Origin: Chloranthus sessilifolius
Taxonomy: Eukaryota > Streptophyta > Magnoliopsida > Chloranthales > Chloranthaceae
NCBI GenBank assembly: GCA_021018995.1
Contig: CM037596.1
Coordinates: forward strand, 91,147,184 to 91,211,183
Direction: 5' to 3'
DNA: 64,000 nucleotides
Position 1 is the first letter of the stretch, and each line of letters starts with the position of its first letter. The notes under the pieces were generated by a model, which was given only the letters and a program-made list of their open reading frames with translations, made no database searches and was not told the DNA's origin. Positions 43,987-54,457 of this stretch are shown here, in pieces. A program made the position numbers and the translations under genes.

Positions 43987-44868
43987 ACAATGCATAAAAT
44001 TAGAAATCCTAGTCTAACACTAATTCCTAATTCAAATAAAAGAAATATCCTAACTTTCCTAAAAGAATAAAATAATATCTTAAAACAATAAGGAAACTAA
44101 TCCTATTTATAATAGAAGAAACAAATTCTATTTGCGAAAATAAAATAACAAAACAAACTAATTTTAATTCAACTAGGAGTCTTGAAATTCGCCACTTTCA
44201 GTGCAGCCTCCAAAAATTAACCATAACTTCTTCAATACTTGTCGGAATTGTGCATTTCTTGGTTCGTTGGAAAGCTACTTTGATAATCTTTCAAATAAGA
44301 CCAATTTCGCATCAATCTGATGTTGTTTGACACTTCAAAATAGGCTAAACATAAAAGCGATGGGATTGAAAGTTGAAGGCTAAACATAAAAGCGAATTGG
44401 AAGATATAGTGCTTCAAAGTTTGAAAAGTATAGCTGTTCAGAAACATAGTTCACTTTCCTGCATGAGCTTAAGGCTCCAAAATCCAACATAATGTGGCCC
44501 ATATCATACAAAACAGTTTATAAACAATGTGTGGTTCGCATTTTGGACAAAAATATGGATACATGTGAGGCAATATGTAGTGCATCAGATGATATTTTAA
44601 TTTATGGTGGCATAAGTATGTAATGCACATGTTAAACATAGGCATCGGTAAATTACGAAATTTTTAAAGCACCGACGTCTATCTGATGATTATGGGGATG
44701 AAATCAAGGATTTAATGTCACTTACTGCAATAAAGTCAAAAAAAGAGAATCTTATTTTCATGTAAGTTTCAAAACTTTGGAAAGTCATGACATATATTTA
44801 TTTTCAAACATTTCATGTTAGTTACAAAATTGAAATATTTACGAAATACAATAAAAAAATATCTTCAC
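43987..44868. other. Intron 2 sequence, nothing recognised
   Basis: AT-rich non-coding DNA between the solo LTR and the donor of exon 2. It has a short direct repeat GGCTAAACATAAAAGCGA at 44342 and 44379. Confidence 0.4.
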
Positions 44869-44958
44869 CTGAAATGGCGACAAAGCGTGGAGCGAATAAA
44901 AGAGATTCTAGTAGGGTTCATCAAATGTAATGGTTTGAAAGGACCTTCACTATCCCAC
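44869..44958 (-). CDS. COQ3: COQ3 exon 2 (residues 80-110)
   Basis: The first base completes Trp80, and the exon then reads WDSEGPFKPLHLMNPTRISF followed by IRSTLCRHF, ending two bases into an Arg codon. This is the block just upstream of the SAM-binding core that is highly conserved in COQ3/UbiG proteins (PLHxMNPxRLxFI). The acceptor TTCATAG lies on the minus strand at 44959-44965, and the donor is GTGAAG. It is 90 nt long, open and in phase with both neighbours. Intron 1 (5.5 kb) precedes it and intron 2 (4.6 kb) follows it. Confidence 0.96.
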
Positions 44959-45186
44959 CTATGAACAAAACCACATCAAGGTCAGAATGGGCCTTCAAAG
45001 TTAGAAATGAAGCTACTTATTAATTCACCTATAAATAAGTGTCAATACAAAGCACATAAAAAAGGAGAATGTAATATTAATATCCTCGTAGCTAATTCAG
45101 GTAAAGTTAAAGTGCTGGAGTCAGCTACATGCGAAACTTACCATAAAACATCAAATATTTCAAGAAATTTAATGTTTTCTTGCAAT

Positions 45187-45354
45187 CATGGATCAAAATA
45201 TCGTCCGATACCGATACGTATCGTCCGATACATTCAACTGTATTGAATGTATCGAACGATACATTTAATGTATCGTTCGATACGGACCGGTACCGATACG
45301 TATCGTTTTGGAGCTCGGACGATACGTATCAGTAACCCGAGATTTTGACCCATG
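45187..45354. mobile_element. hAT MITE of the CATGGATCAAAA family, 168 bp
   Basis: Flanks CTTGCAAT (45179-45186) and CTTGCAAG (45355-45362) match at 7 of 8 bases. The left end is CATGGATCAAAATATCG and the right end is TTTTGACCCATG. It is the shortest member seen here, effectively a chain of GATACGTATC palindromes. It lies in intron 1, 229 bp upstream of exon 2. Confidence 0.93.
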
Positions 45355-45362
45355 CTTGCAAG

Positions 45363-46916
45363 TAAAATTTTATCAATAAAAATGGCAGAGATACAAAAAG
45401 AATATTAAGAGAATTACAACACTAAAGGATATACACTTCATGTGTATAAATTCAAATCTAGACACTCCGTTCCCAAGCAAGCCTAAATTCAAGTTTGCTT
45501 CTCTAAGAGCATGCAAAAAAAGAACTTGTACAACCCACACTACTACAAAAATAATTCAAGTAATCATTAGACCATAAATGATGCGTAAAGAATCATCTGC
45601 AATCCTTAGACCAGGTGCAAATAAAGCACAGATTCATACAAGAGCAGAAGAATTTTAGTTTTGAGTAAGTCACATTAGCACAATAGGCCCAACAAAGCCA
45701 GTACAAGTGCCCGGTTAAAATCCCTAACAACACCGCCACCACCACCAAGCATTGGTTCCCAATGGAGCAAGCATTGATATTGAACTTGAGGGTATCCATA
45801 GAGGAGCAGCCAATTGTTTTGTGGCCTTCAAAAGGCCCTCTATAGTTTATTGTGATGATTTACCTCTCTTTGATTAATAAAATTTGATCCCTGTCTTCAG
45901 GTTATCTTTCTTTCCAGTCTGAATCCCGGTTCATGTTATAGAGGTATAGGGATTGACGAGCTGACATGGTGTTATGGTTGTCAACTTCCCATGGCTTACC
46001 TCACACGTGAAACTGGTATTGGGACGACGAGAGGGATCCCCACACTTGAAGTCAATTTTGATCTCATTTTTACATGATGTGTGCTCTTCTTATGACTAGT
46101 GGAGATTGCACCTTTCATTAGGTACTCCATGTATTTGTGCACCTGTTTTGTGCATGTAATCTTAAACATTACGATGTCATACTTAATTGCAAAAAATTGG
46201 ACAAGTTTCAGAGTTTGACTAAGAAGTTGAATATCTTTTATTGAATAAGTGGCTTTTTTTTGGGTAGCAGGAGATATAACTGTGATATTTACTAGATGTG
46301 AGTAGAGCACTTTATAACCCCAATGCTAGAGGAATTAATGTGTGCGATCTAAATTTTTTTTTTTTAAATTAAAGGGAGCCACATCTGGTTTTTGTAGGGC
46401 TTCAATGTCAACAGTAATATTTTTCTCCACATGGTGTAGTTGGGAAGCCTTCACAGCTTAAGGGTTGCTAGACATCTAATCACATCAGTAGAATTATCAA
46501 GACTTGAAGAATTAGTAGAACCCCTTCCATTTATGGCCATATAATATTAGTTTTTATCAAGTAAATGGGACAATATTATTTCAAGGAATTTGATGGGTTT
46601 GAACTTTGATGCATGTAAGGCATAATTATACAGTTACACTAACAATTACGCACAAAATCAGCACATTCCTTGGCTTGCTCTGCAATTTCTTCAGATTTCT
46701 TGAAAGAAACATATAAAACATATCATAACTATAGAATACTAACAGAAGTTATAGACTTGTTAAAAGTAAACGCTCTTTCCACATCTTATAATAGTAACTA
46801 GCAAGGTGTATCATGCACGAAACATGCACAACATGAGCTTCATCAGAAAAATACGATGGAAACACCTTCAGAAAGGTCTCTATACCCGGTCAACATTTCT
46901 ACATAGTTTTCATGTA
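45363..46916. other. Intron 1 sequence, nothing recognised
   Basis: AT-rich DNA. A 45-nt exon-like stretch at 46654-46698 is discussed among the rejected items. Confidence 0.4.
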
Positions 46917-46921
46917 CATAT

Positions 46922-49321
46922 TGTGATGTCCCGAAAATTTTGAACTTTGAACAGTTCACCTCGGTGTGCGTGCCTGACTGGTCACTCACCTGACAATATA
47001 AAAATAATAATAATAATAATTTAGTTATATTGGATTAAGTGTTGAGTGAAAAAGACGGATTTAGATTGTGTGTGGACCTTTAGATGGATTGTATACACCA
47101 AGGTATGGTGTATTGGCTTAACACCTAAGCCTACCTTTAAAACATAAAAGGAAAGTAAATGCTAGAGAAGTTATTTCTCTTGTGTTTGGTTGTTGAGAAA
47201 TTAATCGACAAGAGAGAGAAAGGAAAAGAGCTTTGAAATTGTGTGGATGCAAGAGTTAAGGCCGTGCGTGAGATTGCGGACTTGGGATCGTGAAGAACCC
47301 AAAGTTTCAACTATGAAAACCTAGTTTGTGTGTGAGCACGTGAATCGAGAAATCGATCAATCTAAGGTATGGAAATTATGCTAAGTTATGAATTAGTTGT
47401 TATGTTAGTTTTGTTTAAGTATGTGGGTGAAAAATTAGAAGAAAAGAGTTAAGTTTTGAAAGAAAATGAGTGTGAGAAGTTAAAACCCGGAAATGGGTGA
47501 AATCTGACAAAACCGATCGATCAATTGATTTTATCGAGGCATGAATGTGAAGGTTTATGAAGAAGCCGATCAATCGAAATGAGCACCGACCAATCGATTT
47601 GTGAAAAACAGTGAGTGTGTAAAATGGTTTCTGGAGAAATCGACCGATCGAAATGGATTTCGATCGATCGATTTTGGAAACCGATCGATCGATTTGGGAA
47701 CCTATCGATCGGTATTTGTGTGCCAGATGTGTGTGGTTTCTGAAGGAAACCAACCGATCGAAATAGATTCGATCGATCGATCGATTTTGACAGACTCAGG
47801 TGTTTGTTTTGTTTTGTGAAGGGGACTTTGGGGAGAGCTTATATCTTCCTGTTTTACATCATTTCTGACGTATGATCTATGAATTTAAGTGTGTTAGGTA
47901 TGAGGATGAGTATAAGCTAGGAGAGCTAGCTTGAGATAAGGAACTTCCGTGTGACTTCGTGTGAGGTAGAAAAAACTTCGTAACATGTACATGTGATTTT
48001 GTTTAGCATGAATTTTGTGATATGATAAAAATGTATGTGATTGTGTAGTTTTCATCAATTATTTAGCATGAATTTCATTCATGGTTTAAAACATGAAAAG
48101 TGTGTGTACGTGCACTAAGAAGAAACTATAAGTGTGTGTGTGTGTGAAATCCGATAAGTGAGTATGTGACCTCAATAAGAAACAACAATGTGTGTGTGTG
48201 ACATCAGCAATATGTGTGTGTGAAATCAGCAAATGCGATAAGTGTGTGTATAACTTTGAAGGCAAACCATTATAAATTACCACAATACACAGTGATAAAC
48301 TATAAGTTAAATTTAGCACTTTGATTTAAGGTTCATGTGTTGAATACCCTACCGACGCGGATGTATAACCGTGACCGGTACAGCAGGATATCCGTACTTG
48401 TATTCCGGTACGGCGGGATATCCGTTCTTTGATTTCCAATCTGTAGAAATACTTCGTTCGGCACAAGTCACCTAATTCGAAGGGGCTTGGGCAACTTTCT
48501 GTGAATTGATCATTGAACAACGATGTTTGGGGTATTCCATCGGATAAAATTGTCGCTCTCAATGCTATATTTGCTCGAGAGATTATTTAGGTGATTGTTT
48601 AAGTGTGTGTGTTCAAAGAGCAAGCTTAGTAAGCATGATCAGTGTGTTTTGAAATCAAGAATCGATATTTGTTTTGTGTCAATTTAAATGCTTTTAAATT
48701 GTGATTCTCAGTGAGATAAGCATGTTTTGAATTATGTCATGAAATATTTGTTTGATATGAAATATGCATGTTACTTATGTTTCCCTATTGAGCTTAAATG
48801 TAACTCACCCTTCGACTATACGTCACAGGTACACAGTTAGATGCGGGTACTGAGGACGTAGATCCTAAGAACCCTGAGTACGTGCTGGAGTAGGAGACTG
48901 AGCCCCCTCCTGAGGAGTTCTTCTAGCGGACTGTGTTGCGCTAGATTATTTTGAGATTTAGTTTGTAAGGCTTGGTACGTCCAGCCAATTTTTGTAAGAA
49001 TTTATGTATGTATATGTCGTACAGTATATTTTTGTGAATCATGTGTTGGTGACTATTGTTTGTCATTGATGGTTCGGTTCGGTTCTTTTAGCCATGTGAG
49101 TTGCATGGGATTAGAACCGTCTTTTGTAGTATTTTGTGTATGTCATTATATAGAAATTGAGATTTAATTTCTTATGATGACTCTATCTGCTTGTTTAGAA
49201 TTATGCTTTGTTCCGCTTTGTGTGTGGATGTACCAATTGTTCAGTGAGTTAGCTCGGGGATCGGCCTTTGTGTCGATCCTGAAGGCGCGGATTTCCGGGT
49301 GCGGAAATTCAGGCTGTCACA
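46922..49321. repeat. Solo LTR of a gypsy element, 2.4 kb, perfect 5-bp TSD
   Basis: It starts TGTGATGTCCCG and ends GGCTGTCACA, with CATAT at both 46917-46921 and 49322-49326. Length and termini fit Tekay/Del-type Ty3 elements. Inside, 47510-47785 is an array of CGATCGATCGATTT and CGATCGAAAT words, and TGTGTGTG runs occur near 48130-48250. No internal domain is attached. It lies in intron 1 of COQ3. Confidence 0.92.
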
Positions 49322-49326
49322 CATAT

Positions 49327-50356
49327 GATGGGAAATGATTTTTGTCCTATAACCAAATAGGTATATGTTTGCTTCCCAAGGAAGGAGCCTCGAGATTAAA
49401 GTGTGAATTGGTCATTTTAGTAGCAAGAATATTCTAGAAAGGTGTCACTCCTACTACCCAATCTTCTCTTACACTTGCCACCCACTACTACCATAGTGAA
49501 AAAATTGGAGTTTGAATATAGGTTGGCGAGGGAAAATTTAGAAAAGAAAAATTGAGCAAAAACCAGCAGCAGAAAGAAATCAGGAAAAATAAACAAATAT
49601 GTATTAATTGGAAATGTGAAATTCACTCTCATAGTAAAATTATATTAACAAAAGTGGGACAAGATCGCGAATTATTAGCAAACTTCGTAACTTATTCAAA
49701 AAGTAGCGACTATTTGGAAAAAACACGATTGAATCACGTTTAAGTCTTTGTTATTTGTGATTTAATCATGACTTTTTAAAAAGTCAATGAGTTTTTTCAC
49801 TATGACTATTATTAATGCAATTCAACCAATACCATACTTAAATACTCCTATACATATGCAGTTTTTTGTCATTCCTGAATTTAAATGTACTAAATGTCCA
49901 TAATGTATAATCATTAAAGAATTTAATTCTCTATATTGTGCTAAAATATAAACACAAAAATTTCAATTTTTTTCAACACTATTTTACACATGCATCCCAC
50001 AACCAAACCATTCAAGAAACACAATCACATTGATGTTGTCTGTGCATGTCATCATAGTCATAAAAATCAGCAATTTTTAAAAAAATATTACGAATAATTG
50101 ACAATTTTTTGTGTCCTTAGCGAATTTTTGAAGAATTTGTCTATATTTTAAAAATTCACAAAATTTTTGATAAATTCACGAATAATTCGCAAATTTTCAG
50201 CAAATTGTTACTTTAAAACAATTTAGTATTTTTACCTTATTTTTGAAAAAAAACTCTCCGAATTTTTCAGATTCGAATTTTAACATTGCCTAATTATTTC
50301 CGAACCCCAATTTTTTAACTACGCATGTCATCACTAGCCCTAGCCAAAATTTCAAA

Positions 50357-50395
<39 letters not shown>

Positions 50396-50410
50396 GCAAT
50401 AGATGGGAGA
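49327..50410. other. Intron 1 sequence next to exon 1
   Basis: AT-rich. Decayed inverted words (AATTCGCAAATTTT type) lie at 50080-50230. A short (AT)n tract, listed separately, lies about 20 bp from the exon 1 donor. Confidence 0.4.
50365..50392. repeat. (AT)n microsatellite beside the exon 1 donor
   Basis: A perfect AT run ends 19 bp downstream (in gene direction) of the minus-strand donor GTGAGC at 50411-50416. Confidence 0.9.
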
Positions 50411-50416
50411 GCTCAC

Positions 50417-50655
50417 CAGGTATCTGCAATGGCGGCAAATTTGGCGACTTCTAAGTCGTTCAAAGAAGACGAAAACTGTGGAGTCTTGGAAACTGATGGA
50501 GGTGCTGCTTCAGCAAAGGATCTCCTCTGAAGAAGCATCATTGAAGAAGAAGAAGATGATCTAGAAACATGGCTAGGGTTTATGGTTCGGAAATCGGAGA
50601 TGTGGAGAGAGCTTGTGGATAGCGATCGACACCTCTTTAATAACTTTGAAGTCAT
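50417..50655 (-). CDS. COQ3: COQ3 exon 1: mitochondrial targeting peptide and N-terminus
   Basis: The exon encodes residues 1-79 plus two bases of Trp80. It starts MTSKLLKRCRSLSTSSLHIS, rich in Ser and Arg and poor in acids, and continues with MMLLQRRSFAEAAP. This is a typical mitochondrial presequence. The mature-type sequence LNDLEVAKFAAIADTW matches the conserved COQ3 start (family: LNxxEL-KFxAIADTWW). An in-frame TAG lies two codons upstream of the ATG, fixing the start; Met39/40 is a possible internal alternative. The donor GTGAGC is canonical. Ubiquinone synthesis takes place on the mitochondrial inner membrane, which fits the targeting signal. Confidence 0.95.
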
Positions 50656-51200
50656 TTTCTAAATTTTCTTTTAGAAAATGATGATGAACAAAGAGCCGCA
50701 GCAACGAATACTTGTACGGATTTGTGAGCTGCTCACCTGCCCATCGAGGGCTGTCAACGGGCCGGGTCAATTCCACACTCGACCTGATATTTTACCCGGT
50801 CGGGTACCTATAGCTGACCCGTGAGGACCGGTCGGGGTCGGCATGCTCTATTGTTTTATTGGTCTCCATCGCACTCTTACGCAAGGATCAAAATTTCGGG
50901 TCAAATTTCAGTTACCATAACCAAAAATTTGAACCGAAATTTCGGCATGCTCTATTGTTTCATTGGTCTCCATCGCACTCTTATGTACCAAATAACGTTA
51001 CTTGAGGACTAGCCTAGGCAATAAAATGTTGAAAGGAGCATGTACCACTGCCTTAGTAGGAAGATCTACAATCATGAGATCGGTAGGAATATTTTCTATC
51101 TATGCCATCTTTTGCTTTACCAATTGTTATAACAAGATTTTTCTTAACCCTATTTAATGGTGGTTGATCTAAGAAGCACCAACACTCATGCTTGTGCTCA
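50656..51200 (-). promoter_or_regulatory. COQ3 upstream region with MITE-like and duplicated sequence
   Basis: No clear TATA box was chosen. From 50748 the sequence GGGCTGTCAACGGGCCGGGT resembles a common hAT MITE start; the matching end was not found. A 40-bp unit starting GCATGCTCTATTGTTT is directly repeated at 50840 and 50943. Any promoter elements would lie in this region, but the sequence alone does not identify them. Confidence 0.4.
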
Positions 51201-52852
51201 CACCGTATCATGACTCATATTTTTTTTAAATTAAAAAATTCTACATAAGTTTTGTTTACACTAAAATATCCTAAGAGTCATGTTGCCATAAAACAGCTGA
51301 GGCAAGTAAAATTTAATTCCTTTAATTGTGGGATTTGATTTAGTAATCAATTTGAATATAAAAAGGACTTGCTCTTTCAAGTTAGTCAAACTTTTCTAGT
51401 TAGAGTCTTTCTCTTATTGCCCTCTTATTATAAATAGAGAAACTAGAGAGAGATTTAGAAATCAATTCATTTTGTCTTTCTCAGTCGTCTCTCTCTCTCC
51501 TATTCTCTCATCTCTGCAAGAAAACTATCGCCGTGCACCACCTCTCTCCCTTAACAGAAATCCACGGGCGTGCAACGCCGCGAGTTTAATCCACCATCTT
51601 AACGACGATCGTGCACTCTATTCTAGAGCTTAATCTCCACCATCAAGGCTCCCCATCGCTACAATCATTCCATCGTAAGAAAAGATTTTTCGCTACATAA
51701 TTCGGGCAAATCGTCACTTGAATCTAATCTCCGTCAACCCAAATCGTCGTGGGAATCGATTCGCGCTTCAACTGGTGGGTTCCTCTAAATCTATCATAAA
51801 TTATATAGTTACTTTCAAGTGATAGAAACCCTAAAAAGAACTCCTAAAACTATTGTACAAAACAAGTCCCTAACTCTAACTCAAACTTTACCTTTTATAG
51901 GACTCTTTTTCGAAACCCAAATTTTTTTCCCCAATTTAGACTAATTTCGGGCCTTACAAACATAAAAATTCAGTCCAAAATCGATCGATCATATTTTTCA
52001 AATTTTCGTGAAATCCGGCCAAACTCTTCAACATACACAATCTCAATATTTTGGCCATCACTTTTTACTCCGAATTCGGATTGATATAATTCTTACGACA
52101 TTGGAGAGAAGATAATGAGCTTTACAACTTTGGGTGAAATAGTAATTTCATAAATCCAATAGTTTTAAAGCTCAAAATTGAGCTGTAAGTTGGGATAAGT
52201 TTTAGATTATCTAAGGTTATACGGATTTGACGTTATTTTCTGAACTCTTGTATTATTTTATGCTCAAATTATCTCCAGACCTATAAATCACTAAAACTAT
52301 ACAAAATATATTAAATATATTTCATCGGACAGCAATCTATAAGTTTAAGGGGTCAAATATTAACGTTTTTTAATATTTATCATATGTTACATCTTTTAAG
52401 ACTCCTACAGTCCTTGAATGGACACGTATGTCCCTTTAAGATCCGAAACACGTCTGATTATTATATCAATTAATTACCAAGTTTCATAGACACAACTAGC
52501 CCAAATGAAGTGTATTTTTGACTCAATCACAAAATAAATGTAGTTAAATATTTCATATTCTTTGTTTTACTTCAATGCTTCATGTGTTATGTTTCATATT
52601 AAGTTTCTTTAAAAATATAAAATGCTTATGGTGCATATTACAGTTTTCTTTTTATATATGTTCACTATCATTATATGACATTCATCATATAGAAAATTAC
52701 GACAGGGCATACACATGATAAATTAAAAATTAAGACATGACACATTATATAAGCCTTCGTTACAGTAGGGTTTCTTTTATGGTCACGTGAAACTTTGAAT
52801 GTTAGCGTTCATGTACGGATATAACTCCTCTATGATAATATGGGATGTCACA
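51201..52852. repeat. LTR-like repeats with opposing TATA boxes, ends unresolved
   Basis: On the plus strand TTATTATAAATAGAG near 51425-51439 is followed by a CT-rich leader, as in an LTR. On the minus strand TCCTATAAAAGG lies at about 51892-51903, and TGTGACATCCC starts at 52852, a typical gypsy LTR terminus. At least two LTR fragments in opposite orientation are likely. No duplications were found. Confidence 0.4.
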
Positions 52853-52999
52853 CGAAGTACATTCAGGCTACTACGAAACTTGTTCCTTTGAGAGCGTGAT
52901 TTGATGAAGCCTATCGCACCATGGCCCATTTTAATTAAGTTTTAAGTCAAGATGATAAATGAATATGTTAAGATACGACATGTTAAGAAGCGGGGACTT

Positions 53000-54457
53000 A
53001 AGTGCACGAAAAAATGAAATAAGAATGGTGATTTACTCTAAAATTATACTAAAGTCTTAACCTATTATAAGCACACAATGGAGATTACAACACTAGTATA
53101 GGATCGTTCCCACGAGAAAGTGAATTTCTCTTTCATAGTTTTATTTCTTCTAAAAACTTATATTTATCTTTTACGATCCTAAACTACTGGAAAAATATGA
53201 ATAAAGAATTATTTGTCTAAAACTAATTGCGAAAAATAAAATTAAATCCTCCTCATTTCAGATTATGGTCGCCAATCACAATCCTTCAGTTATCGGATAT
53301 TTACAAAATTAAAATACCATCACACCGTATTTTAGTCCCCTAGAATTTGGGTGTCAATGAAAAACTAAAATTTCTCAACACAGATATAATCTAATCAACA
53401 ATTCTCCTGAAATTTGGGCGTCAATCAAACTCAAGAAAATTGAAGATGGAAGAGTAAAAATCGTTACACTAATCTGTAAATTTTCAATCTGAGTCATCAA
53501 TTCAAATAAAAAACTTTTAGATTTTACAAAGCAGTAAAAGTGCATGAAAATAAATATAAACTAGAAAGCAATAAAAATACCTTTCATCCCTCAGTTATAG
53601 GCGTCAATTGCTTTTGAAAAATTATGGATACTCTACTCTAATCTTCTAGCTCCCAATTGCAGTCGTCAATTGCTCTCGAAAAACCTTGGATATCTAAACT
53701 AAACTAAACTAAAGTTGATCGAAAGAAAACCCAACCTCAGTCGTCAATTGATGCTGAGAATTCCTTTGATAATTCTTCTCCTATGTCGAGCTCTCTTATT
53801 TATAGATCATAAAGAGTCGATTTATATTATTCAAATCCTAATAAAAGAAACTACTAAGAATAAAAGGTTTCTAATATAATTCTAACTTCTAATCCTAATT
53901 TTTCTTTGCTTTGGATAGTTGATGTGCTCTGGGGTTGCTCCTTGATTTCAACAGTAGAGTCCTTTAAGAATCTCTCTTCATCAATCTTCTCGAATCCATG
54001 ATCCACCAGACTTCTAATTGAAGAGATTTACTAATTATATGCATGGCGGTATAGATCTCACGTTCAGTAGCAACAAGAGTCTTTTATTTTTGTAAAATCA
54101 TAGTAACGATTTTATTTGTTTAGCTCATAACTCTTCAAGAACGAGCGATCGCAATTCTCTTTTGTATCGCACTCCGCTTGAAATGTCTTTTGAAGAATCA
54201 TAAATTATGATTTCTCATTTTCTCTTTCACTAGGTTCTATCATAAAGTACTATTTATGACTTTAAACATGTATCGAATCGTCTTTTACGCTCGATCATTT
54301 TTCTTACTACTTTTTGAGTTCATTTTGATGAAGACGAATACTTTAGCTCTTTTTCACTATTTAACCTTAATATCTGTACATCAACTTATTAATAGCAAAC
54401 TGGGGTCTAGCTTCACTAATTTAAGGGTTATAAAATGGTATATTCTGTAACTGATCA
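53000..54457 (-). repeat. Athila-like 3' LTR (distal end approximate)
   Basis: On the minus strand the purine-rich GTTTGGGAGTA precedes TGATCAGTTACAG, taken as the LTR start at 54457. A TATA-like TATAAATAAGAG lies at about 53793-53804 (minus). The plus strand carries six spaced copies of a GTCAATTG/GTCAATCA motif between 53270 and 53760. The sequence AGGATCGTTCCCACGAG near 53102 is the kind of word found at Athila LTR ends. The outer border is not resolved. Confidence 0.5.

Larger units (their letters stand above)
1955..50655 (-). other. COQ3: COQ3 gene span, exons 1-5 with four complete giant introns
   Basis: Five exons on the minus strand encode residues 1-178 of ubiquinone-biosynthesis O-methyltransferase. 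This SAM-dependent enzyme carries out both O-methylations of coenzyme Q synthesis and acts at the matrix face of the mitochondrial inner membrane. The phases join cleanly: exon lengths are 239, 90, 79, 78 and 49 nt. The complete introns are 5458, 4578, 30689 and 7441 bp. Donors are GTGAGC, GTGAAG, GTATTC, GTATGG and GTACGT, and every acceptor ends in AG. No exon carries a stop or frameshift, so the gene looks functional despite the transposon load. Exons for the C-terminal half lie left of the window. The assignment rests on recognised protein similarity and would be settled by a translated search. Confidence 0.93.

Noticed and set aside
46654..46698. A 45-nt exon-like stretch on the minus strand in intron 1, bounded by CTTTCAAG and GTGCGT and reading KSEEIAEQAKECADF.
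   Set aside because: Joined to COQ3 exon 1 in phase it would create an immediate stop (TG then A), and plant COQ3 has no such segment. It may be a chance open stretch; a spliced read would be needed to revive it.
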